Positions 33,717-42,643 of a stretch of 64,000 nucleotides of DNA are shown piece by piece. This DNA is from Parvibaculum sp002684405 (GTDB taxonomy: Bacteria > Pseudomonadota > Alphaproteobacteria > Parvibaculales > Parvibaculaceae). Below the pieces are notes generated by a model, which made no database searches, was not told the origin of the DNA, and saw nothing but the letters and a program-made list of their open reading frames with translations. The DNA lies in NCBI GenBank assembly GCA_965140395.1, contig OZ223206.1, forward strand, positions 124,001 to 188,000, written 5' to 3'. The position numbers were made by a program, and so were the translations under genes. The stretch's first letter is position 1, and each line of letters opens with the position of its first letter.

Positions 33717-35135
33717 ATGGCGAGACTTCCATTCCTGTTTTTTGCGGTCCTTCTGACAGGCCTGACCATGGCTGCCGCCCCTTCCGAAGCGCGGCCTGCC
33801 TATCCGGATTCCTACGCGGACGCCGCATATTTCCATGACGAACTTTCTCCCTACGGCCGCTGGCACGAGTTGGGTGCCTATGGCCGTGTCTGGCAGCCCC
33901 GCAACATGCATAGCGGATGGCGACCCTATACGCGCGGGCGATGGGTCTGGGACGACGACTACGGATGGACATGGACGTCTGATTTCAACTGGGGTTGGGC
34001 CGCCTTCCACTACGGCCGTTGGATATACGATTCCCATTATGGCTGGCTCTGGGTGCCGGGCCGTGTCTGGTCTCCGGCATGGGTCACATGGCGGTTCAGC
34101 AACGGCTATGTCGGTTGGTCGCCCATCGGCATTTTCATCAACTGGTCGAGCTGGGATCCCGGTTGGGACTATCCCGGATGGAACTATGTCTACCGGGACG
34201 ATTTCGTCCGTAACGACGTCTATATTCACGTCATCGTACGGAGCAACTATCGAAACTATTATCGCCAAACGAAATGGCACCGGCACAAGCTGAGTCAGGG
34301 CCGGATCGTCAACCGTCCCTTCAACCGCCAATGGTACGTGTCGCGCAGTCGCCGCGATCCGGTTCGCGTCCGGGTTCAGCGCGACGCAGATTTGCGGAAC
34401 CGAAGCCATCAATTCGACGGTAACCGTCTGCGAATAAGAGATTTCCGGGCCGACCGGCGCCCCTCCGTACAAAGGCCCCCGCGGGAGGAACGCAACCGCA
34501 TGCGCCCACAGGACAGGGATGAACAACGCCGGATCGAACAACAGCGCCAGAGGCAGCGCGACGAGCAATCGGTGCGACAGCGCCAACTACAGCAGCAGCG
34601 CGAACAGCAACAGCGTGACCGCCAATTGCAGCAGCAAATGCAGCGCCAACAGGATGCCGAGCGTGAACGAGCCCGTCAGCAGCAGCTCGACCGGCAACGC
34701 CAGCTTCAGCAACAACAGCGCGAGCGTCAATTACAACAGCAAAGGCAGCGTCAGCAAGATGTCGAGCGCGAACGAGCCCGTCAGCAGCGGCTCGACCGGC
34801 AACGCCAGCTTCAGCAGCAGCAACAGCGCGACCGCCAGTTGCAGAAGCAAAGGCAGCGCCAGCAGGAAGACAATTGGCAACGGCAGCTCCAGCGCCAAAG
34901 GCAACAGCAGCAAGACGCCGACCGCATGCATGCCCGCCAGCATGAGGTGGACAGGCAACGCCAACAACGTCTCCAGCAGCAACGCCAACGCGATGCCGAA
35001 CAACGCCAACGGCAGATGGAGCGGCAGCGGCAGATGCGCGAGCAGAGGGAACGCCAGGGCGCGGCCAGTCAGCGCTTCCGCGACACGCGCAATCCGGACC
35101 GGCGTGACGAGCGGCGTCGTCCCGACAACAGGTAG
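33717..35135 (+). CDS. DUF6600 / YXWGXW-type envelope protein with Gln/Arg repeat tail
   Basis: A 472-residue exported protein: signal peptide (to about SEARP), then a Trp/Tyr-rich DUF6600 domain (about 30-185) with repeated aromatic units such as YGRWHELGAYGRVWQP, WVWDDDYGWTWTSDF, YGRWIYDSHYGWLWVPG and YVGWSPIG. From about residue 255 to 455 the chain is almost only Gln, Arg, Asp and Glu with heptad-like spacing, predicting a long charged helix or coiled coil. A 35-residue unit is repeated at DNA level (34621-34830). GAGG precedes the ATG. The stop codon directly abuts that of the convergent nuclease gene. Function unknown; a cell-wall-associated role is a guess. Confidence 0.85.
   Translation: MARLPFLFFAVLLTGLTMAAAPSEARPAYPDSYADAAYFHDELSPYGRWHELGAYGRVWQPRNMHSGWRPYTRGRWVWDDDYGWTWTSDFNWGWAAFHYGRWIYDSHYGWLWVPGRVWSPAWVTWRFSNGYVGWSPIGIFINWSSWDPGWDYPGWNYVYRDDFVRNDVYIHVIVRSNYRNYYRQTKWHRHKLSQGRIVNRPFNRQWYVSRSRRDPVRVRVQRDADLRNRSHQFDGNRLRIRDFRADRRPSVQRPPREERNRMRPQDRDEQRRIEQQRQRQRDEQSVRQRQLQQQREQQQRDRQLQQQMQRQQDAERERARQQQLDRQRQLQQQQRERQLQQQRQRQQDVERERARQQRLDRQRQLQQQQQRDRQLQKQRQRQQEDNWQRQLQRQRQQQQDADRMHARQHEVDRQRQQRLQQQRQRDAEQRQRQMERQRQMREQRERQGAASQRFRDTRNPDRRDERRRPDNR
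34621..34830. repeat. 105-bp tandem repeat in the DUF6600 gene
   Basis: Copies 34621-34725 and 34726-34830 align without gaps and differ at scattered third positions; a partial third copy follows from about 34833. Each unit encodes 35 residues containing ERERARQQ and LDRQRQLQ in frame, so copy number may vary without frameshift. Confidence 0.8.
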
Positions 35136-36731
35136 CTAGCCTTCCTTCAAGGCCCTTCTCAGACGGCGGATGATCACTTTTCGCGCCCGATCGTCCGCCG
35201 CCTGATCCAACTGGTCGGCGACATCCAGCCAGAGTTCCGACATTTCATTGTGCCAGTCGGGCTTGCCGACATCCTCCGGTTCCAGGCGCCGCGGCACCGG
35301 CCGCGTCCGGGGGCCCGGCGCTTCCGTGGTCAGATCGTACATATCGTCAAGCATCGGCTCGACGATACGCTCACCGTCCAACCCCAATTCAGACAGGCGT
35401 TCATGCAGGCCGTTTATGGATTCTTCCTCACCATGCGTCAGGAAGATACCTCGCTTGATCGGCGCCCTTTCCTCCACCCAGCGCGCCAGCGCCGAGCCAT
35501 CTGCGTGACCGGAATAGACGTCGAGCTGCCGGATGCTCGCGCGCACCTTCACCTCTTCGCCCTGGATGCGTACAGCCTTCACCCCGTCGAGCAGAATCTG
35601 CCCCAATGTGCCGCGCGCCTGGTAGCCGATGATGAGAATCGTCGAGTTTCGCCGCCAGAGATGATTTTTCAGGTGATGGCGAATGCGCCCTGCGTCGCAC
35701 ATGCCGCTTGCAGCCACGACAATATGGCTTCCCTTGAAGCGTTCGATCCCCATGCTCTCCTGCACGGTCTCCGTCGTGCGCAGGATCTCGGAATTCATGT
35801 ACTTCCTGAAGGCGTGTCCGTCTTCCAGTTCGTCGGCATGATCGACGAAAACCTTCGTCGCCCGGATGGCAAGTGGCGAGTCGAGAAATATCGGGACATG
35901 CGGCACCTTCCCGCTACTGATGAGTTCGAACAGATCCGCGAGGAATTCCTGCGTCCGTTCCACCGCGAAGGCCGGCACGACCAGAACACCATCATCCGAC
36001 AAGGCATCGTTGACTTCCTTGGCGAGCATTTCGCGTCGGTCATGCAATGAGACATCAGGCCGGTCCCGATTGCCGTAGGTCGACTCGCAAATGAGGAAGT
36101 CGAGATTCTCCGGCGCTTCCGGTTCGGTGTAGAAACTTTTTACCTCCGGTCCGATATCGCCGGAAAACAGCATTCGCAGCTGGCGCATTTCTTCATTGCC
36201 GGTGGCGATTTCCACCTCGATGGAAGCCGAGCCCAGAATATGCCCTGCATTCCAGAAGCGGGCACGAATACCAGCGCAAGGGCTCACCCAGTCATCGTAG
36301 GAGACCGGGCTGAAACTTTTCATCGCCTCTTCGGCATCCTCCACGGTGTACATCGGCGTGACAGGCGGCCGCCCACGATGGGCATTGCGCCGATTGAGCT
36401 GCTGGACCTCGAATTCCTGGATATGTCCGGAGTCGGGCAGCATGCACGACAAAAGATCGATGGTGCCGTGCGTCGCAAAGATGGGGCCGGAAAAGCCGTG
36501 CTTGACGAGTTTCGGGATGAGCCCCGAATGGTCGATATGCGCATGTGTCAGCAGAACGAAATCGATGCTTTCCGGATCGAACGGAAAAGCCTCGTAGTTC
36601 AGCTGCTTTACGGTCTTTGCGCCCTGGAACATGCCGCAATCGACAAGAAAGCGCGTCTCGCCGGTATCGAGCAGATAGCACGACCCCGTCACCGTTTGCG
36701 CAGCGCCATGCACGCTCATCGTGATGGTCAT
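35136..36731 (-). CDS. MBL-fold beta-CASP nuclease (CPSF/RNase J-like)
   Basis: A 531-residue metallo-beta-lactamase-fold RNA-processing protein. THAHIDHSG gives His63, His65, Asp67, His68 of the zinc site, WNAGHILGSASIEV and MLFSGDIG give the next ligands, followed by the beta-CASP region (DGVLVVPAFAVERTQEFLADL, IFLDSPLAIRATKVF, IVVAASGMCDAGRIRHHLKNHL) and a C-terminal RMMBL part (YSGHADGSALARWV, FLTHGEEES). Such enzymes cut or degrade RNA. AGGA lies seven bases upstream of the ATG. It is the last of three genes with a PRPP-synthetase-like and a thymidine/AMP-phosphorylase-like gene, suggesting a role in RNA-derived nucleotide recycling. Confidence 0.92.
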   Translation of the reverse strand: MTITMSVHGAAQTVTGSCYLLDTGETRFLVDCGMFQGAKTVKQLNYEAFPFDPESIDFVLLTHAHIDHSGLIPKLVKHGFSGPIFATHGTIDLLSCMLPDSGHIQEFEVQQLNRRNAHRGRPPVTPMYTVEDAEEAMKSFSPVSYDDWVSPCAGIRARFWNAGHILGSASIEVEIATGNEEMRQLRMLFSGDIGPEVKSFYTEPEAPENLDFLICESTYGNRDRPDVSLHDRREMLAKEVNDALSDDGVLVVPAFAVERTQEFLADLFELISSGKVPHVPIFLDSPLAIRATKVFVDHADELEDGHAFRKYMNSEILRTTETVQESMGIERFKGSHIVVAASGMCDAGRIRHHLKNHLWRRNSTILIIGYQARGTLGQILLDGVKAVRIQGEEVKVRASIRQLDVYSGHADGSALARWVEERAPIKRGIFLTHGEEESINGLHERLSELGLDGERIVEPMLDDMYDLTTEAPGPRTRPVPRRLEPEDVGKPDWHNEMSELWLDVADQLDQAADDRARKVIIRRLRRALKEG

Positions 36732-36749
36732 GCCCGATCCTTTCCGTTC

Positions 36750-37640
36750 CTATTCACATTCACTCCTCAGACCGACCGCCAGAAGCGGCGCCAACGAGAT
36801 GCAACTTGCCTCATGTCGTACGCTGTCGGCGGCCCAGATTTCATCGATTCCGGCCTCGCTCAGGGCGCCGCCCGTATCCTGCGTGAAGAGTGCATGGGTC
36901 ACCGCCAGCGTAATATGCCCTGCACCTTTCGATATCAGCTTCTGCGCCGCCTTGATGATGGTTCCACCGCTGGAAACGATATCATCGACCAGAAGCACCT
37001 TTCGACCAGACAAATCGTCCATCGGAAACTCGATTTCCACCTGACGGTCGGAAAAGCGCGTCTTCTCGCCCACGAGAATGTCACCGCCAAGTCGGTCGGC
37101 CACACGCGCCACCCATTGGCGCGATTCCCGGTCAGGACCGACAACCAGAGCCTCCCGGTCAAAACCCTTCCCGGCTGCATAATCGGCAATGAGCTCGGCA
37201 GCGATGAGGTTTTCCGCCTCGGCACCGGGAAACACATCCGATATTTCCGGCGTGCGGTGCAGATGCGCATCGACCGTCAGTATACGGTCGAACAACCCAG
37301 AAAGAAATTTTCCAACCGCCTGCTGGCTCACCGCCTGCCCTACCTCAAAGGCAATATCCTGCCGCATATAGCTCATATAAGGCGCCACAAGGACGATACG
37401 TGACGCGCCTGCGCGACGCAGTGCATCTGCTGCAAGCATCAAGGCGATCAACTTCTCGTTCGGCTCGAAAAGCGAGCAATAAAGAATGACCGTCCGAGGG
37501 GCACTTCCCGGTCCGGTCACCAGTATCTCGCCATCCGGATATCGGTGAAGGGCAAATGGCCGATGCTCCAGATCCAGTTCGTTCGCCAGCCTTTGCGGCG
37601 CATCGCCATCCCAGGAAAATGACAGGATCAAGGGTTTCAT
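36750..37640 (-). CDS. Ribose-phosphate pyrophosphokinase-like protein
   Basis: A 296-residue type I phosphoribosyltransferase-fold protein of the PRPP synthetase family. It has the N-terminal RYPDGEI (flexible-loop-region motif), PYMSYMRQDIAFEVGQAVSQQAVGKFL, VDAHLHRTPEI and the PRPP-binding loop VLLVDDIVSSGGTI. It is somewhat shorter and more diverged than housekeeping Prs (about 310-315 residues), so it is likely a specialised paralog. It overlaps the upstream phosphorylase gene by four bases and precedes the nuclease by 18, a tight operon. It probably makes or uses PRPP or ribose bisphosphates in nucleotide salvage. Confidence 0.9.
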   Translation of the reverse strand: MKPLILSFSWDGDAPQRLANELDLEHRPFALHRYPDGEILVTGPGSAPRTVILYCSLFEPNEKLIALMLAADALRRAGASRIVLVAPYMSYMRQDIAFEVGQAVSQQAVGKFLSGLFDRILTVDAHLHRTPEISDVFPGAEAENLIAAELIADYAAGKGFDREALVVGPDRESRQWVARVADRLGGDILVGEKTRFSDRQVEIEFPMDDLSGRKVLLVDDIVSSGGTIIKAAQKLISKGAGHITLAVTHALFTQDTGGALSEAGIDEIWAADSVRHEASCISLAPLLAVGLRSECE

Positions 37641-39157
37641 GGCGCCGTGTGCGCTTTCTGTTCGAAGGGATGGGAGCCAACGGCAAAGCCGTTATCTTCT
37701 TCCGCCGCCGCCACGGCGAGATCGAAATGGGCACTCCCCGCCGAATAGATCCGGAACAGCGGATCGCCCTTGCGAACTTCGTCTCCCACGCGTTTCAAAA
37801 TATCGAGGCCCGCGCCCCGATCGAGCGGCGCGCCGGAGATGCGCGCCAGCTGCGCAATTCTCAAACAATCGATCGATGCGATAAAACCGTCCGCTTCCGC
37901 GCAAATGTCGACCTGCTTCGGCCCCGGCTCGGGCGGATTGTCGTTTCGACCTTGAGTCTCGATGATCTCTTCCATCACCTTCAGCGCGGCACCGCTCTCC
38001 AGCAATTCGCGAGCCCGGTCTTCGCCCGTGCCACCACGCAGGTTCGGATCGAAATCCAGAATACGGCCAGACAACATGACCGACTTATCCCGAAGATCCT
38101 CAGGCGCCCCCGCTTCGTTCCTCAGCACCGCCATCACGTCGCGCGCTTCCAGAACAGGGCCAACGCCTCTGCCAATAGGCTGGCTGCCATCCGTGATCAC
38201 GACATCGATGACGAGACCGACCTGGTCGCCGACATATTCGAAGAGTTTGCGCAGCCTCATCGCTTCATTCGCATCACGCACTTTCGCACTCGGCCCGATG
38301 GGGATGTCGATCACAAGATGGGTGGATCCCGCGGCAATCTTCTTGGAAAGGATCGACGCGACCATCTGTTCGCGCGTGTCGAGATTGAGAGGCCGTTCCA
38401 CGCTAATGAGAATATCGTCGGCGGGCGACAGATTTACGTGTCCGCCCCAGACGAGACAGCCATTGGTCTTTCCCACCACTTCACGCATTTCCGACATGGA
38501 GAGATCGACTGTGGCGAGTATCTCCATCGTATCCGCCGTTCCCGCCGGCGATGTGATCGCGCGGGACGATGTTTTGGGAATGGTCAGGCCATGGGCCGCC
38601 ACGATGGGAACGACGATCATGGACGTCCGGTTGCCGGGAATACCGCCTATGCAATGCTTGTCCACGACCATGGGGGCCGGCCAGTCGAGCGTCGTGCCCG
38701 CCCCGGCCATGGCCCGCGTCATATCGAGGAGTTCCTGCGTGCTCATGAACCCCGCGCAGCCGACGAGGAAAGCGGCGATCTCCATATCGGAGTAGCGATA
38801 ACCGACAATATCGTGGATCACTTCTTCGATCTGGTGCCCCGTCAATGTCTGCCCATCGATCTTTTCACGAACATAGTTCAGGGAATGCGGGCTGGGCGCA
38901 GGTGCGATGTTCACGACCGTGCCTTCAGGCAGCCCCAGACGACTGAAGGCCGGTTCAGCCAACCCCAGTTCATCTGCCTTCACCATGTCGCCATCATGGC
39001 AGACATCGAGCGTCGCGATGATGGACCGGTTCCCGTCGATCACCTGCAAACGCTTGAATGCCTGAAAGGCTTCAGGACGAAGCGCCACGCAGTCATGCGC
39101 CAGAACAGCCACGTTCTCGCGCAGCGTATCGAGAGGAACCTTGCGGATCTTGAGCAT
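37637..39157 (-). CDS. Thymidine phosphorylase-like / AMP phosphorylase-like enzyme
   Basis: A 506-residue nucleoside/nucleotide phosphorylase with an N-terminal extension of about 85 residues, as in the type 2 thymidine phosphorylases and archaeal AMP phosphorylases. Landmarks: MVVDKHCIGGIPGNRTSMIVVPIVAAHGLTIPKTSSRAITSPAGTADTMEIL, the GGHVNLSPADDILI loop, and the C-terminal PYNP-type domain with FIASIDCLRIAQLARISGAPLDRGAGLDI. It cleaves a glycosidic bond with phosphate; whether the substrate is a nucleoside or a nucleoside 5'-monophosphate cannot be told from sequence alone, but the neighbours favour the latter. First gene of a three-gene operon with overlapping or near-abutting frames. Confidence 0.9.
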   Translation of the reverse strand: MLKIRKVPLDTLRENVAVLAHDCVALRPEAFQAFKRLQVIDGNRSIIATLDVCHDGDMVKADELGLAEPAFSRLGLPEGTVVNIAPAPSPHSLNYVREKIDGQTLTGHQIEEVIHDIVGYRYSDMEIAAFLVGCAGFMSTQELLDMTRAMAGAGTTLDWPAPMVVDKHCIGGIPGNRTSMIVVPIVAAHGLTIPKTSSRAITSPAGTADTMEILATVDLSMSEMREVVGKTNGCLVWGGHVNLSPADDILISVERPLNLDTREQMVASILSKKIAAGSTHLVIDIPIGPSAKVRDANEAMRLRKLFEYVGDQVGLVIDVVITDGSQPIGRGVGPVLEARDVMAVLRNEAGAPEDLRDKSVMLSGRILDFDPNLRGGTGEDRARELLESGAALKVMEEIIETQGRNDNPPEPGPKQVDICAEADGFIASIDCLRIAQLARISGAPLDRGAGLDILKRVGDEVRKGDPLFRIYSAGSAHFDLAVAAAEEDNGFAVGSHPFEQKAHTAP

Positions 39158-39243
39158 GGCGTTGTCTTCGTTCTTATTGCTCTACGCGGAGGTTATCAGA
39201 AATCCGGTCGCTGCGTGGCGCGTCCTATCGTCTCCCGCCAGCG

Positions 39244-40065
39244 CTAGCGTCCGGTAAACTTGGGCGTACGCTTTTCGAGAAAGGCGGACACGGCCTCCCG
39301 GTGATCTTCGCTCGTCGAGGCCAGAGCAAACTGATCGGCATCCATGAAAGTGGTCGCTGCGTTGAGCGCGGTGGCCGCCGCCGTGATGCCGCGCTTTGCC
39401 ATACGCACCGCGACCGGCGGTAGCGCAGCCGCTTTCTCCGCCCATTTCCGTGCCGTGGAAAATGCCTCCCCGTCATCAGCCAGGTCATCGGCGAGACCCC
39501 AGTCCAGCGCCTGCTCCGCGGAGACCTTCTCGCCGAAAATAGTGAGCTGCTTGGCGTGCGAAGGGCCGATCAGATTGACCAGGCGAGGCTGGGTGTGCCA
39601 GCTCATATTCATACCGAGCGGTATTTCCGGCAGCCGGAAATGAGCGCCCCGCCCGGCAATGCGAAAATCGCAGGCCGTTGCCAACGCGACACCGCCGCCG
39701 ATGCAGAACCCCTCTATGGCGGCCACCGTCACCTGGTCAATCGCCTCCCAGGCATCACACATATCGGGTCCCGCACGGAGCATTTCCCGTCGTTCCAACA
39801 GGCTTGCCTCCTGTCGCTCGCGGACCGCCGGGTCGGCAAGGTCGGCCCCCGCCGTGAAGACCTTCGGCCCGTGCAGTACCACCGCACTTGTCACCGTATC
39901 CTGCCGAAGCGCCCGGGCCGCAGCCGTGAGTTCATGCAGAAGCTGGACAGAGAGAGCGTTTATGCGGTCGCCCCTGTCGAAAGTGACGATTGCGAGCCTG
40001 CCCTCGCGCTCGATATTGACGAATTCGCCTATCCGCTGCGTTTCGCTCATCCCCTCGCCTTTCAT
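39244..40065 (-). CDS. Enoyl-CoA hydratase/isomerase family protein
   Basis: A 273-residue crotonase-fold protein. VLHGPKVFTAGADLADP and VAAIEGFCIGGGVALATACDFRIAGRGAHFRLPEIPLGMN form the CoA-binding oxyanion hole. The position of the second hydratase glutamate in LPEIPLGM is kept, suggesting an active hydratase or isomerase. The start is either 40065 or 40050; AGAAGAG favours the former. It stands alone upstream of the phosphorylase operon on the same strand but 86 bases from it. Likely role in fatty-acid or aromatic-acid CoA ester breakdown; the exact substrate cannot be read. Confidence 0.88.
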   Translation of the reverse strand: MKGEGMSETQRIGEFVNIEREGRLAIVTFDRGDRINALSVQLLHELTAAARALRQDTVTSAVVLHGPKVFTAGADLADPAVRERQEASLLERREMLRAGPDMCDAWEAIDQVTVAAIEGFCIGGGVALATACDFRIAGRGAHFRLPEIPLGMNMSWHTQPRLVNLIGPSHAKQLTIFGEKVSAEQALDWGLADDLADDGEAFSTARKWAEKAAALPPVAVRMAKRGITAAATALNAATTFMDADQFALASTSEDHREAVSAFLEKRTPKFTGR

Positions 40066-40501
40066 TGTCCGCTCTTCTTGATTCACGGAGAATGATGACG
40101 GCTGGAGGCATATTCGCCAAGGCCTGCCAATGAGATAGAGCACCTACGGGCGGGACGGAAACAGAACGGGCGACGGACCGAAAACAGGGTCCGCCGCCCG
40201 CCCCTTGCCGAATGTCCGAACTCAACCTGAAGTACAATGTGTCCGGCGCCCGGCAGTTGCGGCAGAGGCGCGGGGGTTTTCCCCTACCGCAAAGCCAGAC
40301 TGGCGGTTTGCTGCTGAACGGAGCCGGAAGGACGCATTCACCCTCTATTCAAACTTTCAGGTTTCGATCGCACGACGCCATGTCGCGCTCTTTCCGCTGT
40401 TGCCCTGCCCGCCAAATTCCATTCCAATCCGGCAAACAGAAATCGATAGCGGCGACGGTCCGGTTGGCCGGCAAAAACCGCACAGAGGAAACGGAACGAA
40501 A
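40066..40501. other. Divergent region between enoyl-CoA hydratase and glutamate dehydrogenase
   Basis: 436 bases without a convincing gene. The frame before glutamate dehydrogenase stays open on the plus strand, but its product there has no recognisable similarity. It contains an imperfect 12-bp inverted repeat (40168-40199) and presumably two promoters. Confidence 0.4.
40168..40199. repeat. Imperfect 12-bp inverted repeat
   Basis: Arms 40168-40179 and 40188-40199 pair with one mismatch around an eight-base loop. No T-tract follows on either strand, so an operator or leader structure is more likely than a terminator. Confidence 0.4.
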
Positions 40502-41743
40502 ATGCCCAGCAAGACCAAGGCCCTAAGCACTTTCACAGAGGCTTTGGCCGCCGCGAGCGAACGACTCGGCTATAGCGACAGCATCCACAAGCTACTGATG
40601 CTCTCTGCCAGAGAGATCAAGGTCGCGATACCGATCGTTCGCGACAATGGAGAGCTTGCCGTTTTTTCGGGCTATCGCGTGCAACATCACAATGCCCGCG
40701 GACCTTATAAGGGGGGCCTCCGCTACCACCCGGAGGTGAACCTAGGGGAGGTGCGCGATCTTGCCTCCCTCATGACCCTCAAAACGGCCCTGATGGACAT
40801 TCCGCTGGGCGGCGCGAAAGGCGGCATCGACTGCGACCCGCATAGCCTGACGAGCCGCGAACTCGAAATGCTGACCCGCAAATTCGTCAAGCGGATGCAC
40901 AGGCATATCGGGCCCGAGATGGACATCATGGCACCGGATATCGGCACGGATGCCAGCATTATGGGCTGGATCCACTCCGAATATTCCGCAATTTACGGCC
41001 ATTCTCCTGCCGTGGTGACAGGCAAGCCCATCAATCTGGGTGGCTCGCAAGGACGAGAGAAAGCGACCGGATATGGCGTCTCCATCGTGGTGGACGCGGT
41101 TGCGCGCACGCGGGGCGGGCCCCTTTCAGGCGCCTCCGCTGTCATTCAGGGCTTCGGCAATGTGGGTATGCATGCTGCCTTCTGCCTGCGCGATCTCGGC
41201 GTCAAGGTCATCGCGGTTTCGGATTCCCGCACCGCTGTCTATGGGAAAGACGGCCTCGACCTCGACGGATTGGTCAAACACAAGCAGGAGCGCGGGACCC
41301 TCGAAGATGTGGACGGGCACCAAAACATTTCGCATGAGGAGTTGCTAGCGCTCGAATGCGACTATCTCATTCCGGCAGCCCTTGGCGGTGCGATTACCCA
41401 CAAGAACGTCGATACGCTCAATTGCCGCCATCTGGTGGAAGCCGCCAATGCACCGGTGACGCCGGAAGCCGAGAAAGTCCTTTTGAAGCGGAATGTCGAA
41501 ATCGTTCCCGATATTCTCGCCAATGCCGGCGGTGTCGTTGTGAGCTATTTCGAATGGGTTCAGAATCTACAGCGCCGGGCCTGGCCGCTCTTCAAGGTGG
41601 ACAAGGAATTGAACCGTATCCTGCACAATGCCGCGCATGACGTTATGTCCCGTTCGCATGATGAGGGCATTACGCTACGTGCCGCAGCCTATGAAATCGC
41701 ATCCATGCGGGTGAAGGATGCACTCGACGCCACAGGCTTCTAA
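40502..41743 (+). CDS. Glu/Leu/Phe/Val dehydrogenase (glutamate dehydrogenase)
   Basis: A 413-residue dehydrogenase that interconverts glutamate and 2-oxoglutarate plus ammonia. The substrate domain has GPYKGGLRYHPEVNLGEVRDLASLM and the catalytic lysine region MDIPLGGAKGGI; the Rossmann domain has GSQGREKATGYGV and VIQGFGNVGMHAAFCL. The ending EWVQNLQRRAWPL is typical. Length fits the 410-430 residue family. The ATG at 40502 has GGAACG close upstream. NAD or NADP preference cannot be decided here. Confidence 0.93.
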   Translation: MPSKTKALSTFTEALAAASERLGYSDSIHKLLMLSAREIKVAIPIVRDNGELAVFSGYRVQHHNARGPYKGGLRYHPEVNLGEVRDLASLMTLKTALMDIPLGGAKGGIDCDPHSLTSRELEMLTRKFVKRMHRHIGPEMDIMAPDIGTDASIMGWIHSEYSAIYGHSPAVVTGKPINLGGSQGREKATGYGVSIVVDAVARTRGGPLSGASAVIQGFGNVGMHAAFCLRDLGVKVIAVSDSRTAVYGKDGLDLDGLVKHKQERGTLEDVDGHQNISHEELLALECDYLIPAALGGAITHKNVDTLNCRHLVEAANAPVTPEAEKVLLKRNVEIVPDILANAGGVVVSYFEWVQNLQRRAWPLFKVDKELNRILHNAAHDVMSRSHDEGITLRAAAYEIASMRVKDALDATGF

Positions 41744-41836
41744 CCGGTAGGACCTGCTTTCCGTTTCACCGCCCGCTCCTTGTTGCTAGGCTGACCTCAC
41801 CGAATTCCTGGCAGCCCTCCCATCCGAGTAATCTTC

Positions 41837-42640
41837 ATGTTCGACCATACTTTCTGGCAGGCCATCATCCTTGGAATTGTGGAGGGGGTGACGGAGTTTC
41901 TACCCGTTTCCTCGACAGGCCATTTGATCGTCGCAGGCGAACTTCTCGGCTTCGACGGCTCCCTCTCCAAGGTATTCGAAGTCGTCATACAGCTTGGTGC
42001 GATCTTGGCGATCTGCGTTCTCTATTTCCGAAGGCTGTTGAACGTCCTTCTGGGGCTGACAGGCGATCCCGCGGCGCAGCGTTTCGCTATGGCGGTGATC
42101 GTCGCGTTTCTTCCCGCGGCATTTATCGGGCTCGCGCTTCACGACTTCATCAAGCAGGTCCTGTTTTCGCCCTATGTCGTCTGCACGTCCCTGATACTCG
42201 GCGGTATCGCGATCATCCTGATCGAGCGCTACGACTATGACGGGCACATCAAATCGGTCGAAGAGCTGACCTTCAAGAAATCCCTCCAGATCGGGTTTTT
42301 CCAGTGCCTTGCAATGATCCCCGGCGTCTCGCGCTCGGGCGCGACCATTCTCGGCGCCCTGTTGATCGGCGTGGATCGCAAAACGGCGGCGGAGTTTTCC
42401 TTCTTTCTGGCCATCCCCACCATGCTCGGCGCCACGACGGTCGACCTTTGGAAGGTGCGCGACAGCCTGAGCGCCGATCAGGCGTCCATCATCGCAGTCG
42501 GATTCGTCGCCGCCTTCATTTCCGCAATCTTCGTGGTGAAGTGGCTCGTCTCCTTCATCAGCCGTCACGACTTCACCGTGTTCGGCTGGTATCGGATCGT
42601 CTTCGGCAGCCTGCTGCTGGTCTATTTTCTGACCGTCTGA
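41837..42640 (+). CDS. uppP: Undecaprenyl-diphosphatase UppP (BacA)
   Basis: A 267-residue integral membrane phosphatase that recycles undecaprenyl diphosphate for cell-wall synthesis. Both family motifs are clear: EGVTEFLPVSSTGHLIV near the N-terminus and MIPGVSRSGATILGALL in the second half, with about eight membrane helices and a standard length. It converges with pstB, whose stop codon is only three bases away. Confidence 0.96.
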   Translation: MFDHTFWQAIILGIVEGVTEFLPVSSTGHLIVAGELLGFDGSLSKVFEVVIQLGAILAICVLYFRRLLNVLLGLTGDPAAQRFAMAVIVAFLPAAFIGLALHDFIKQVLFSPYVVCTSLILGGIAIILIERYDYDGHIKSVEELTFKKSLQIGFFQCLAMIPGVSRSGATILGALLIGVDRKTAAEFSFFLAIPTMLGATTVDLWKVRDSLSADQASIIAVGFVAAFISAIFVVKWLVSFISRHDFTVFGWYRIVFGSLLLVYFLTV

Positions 42641-42643
42641 CGC

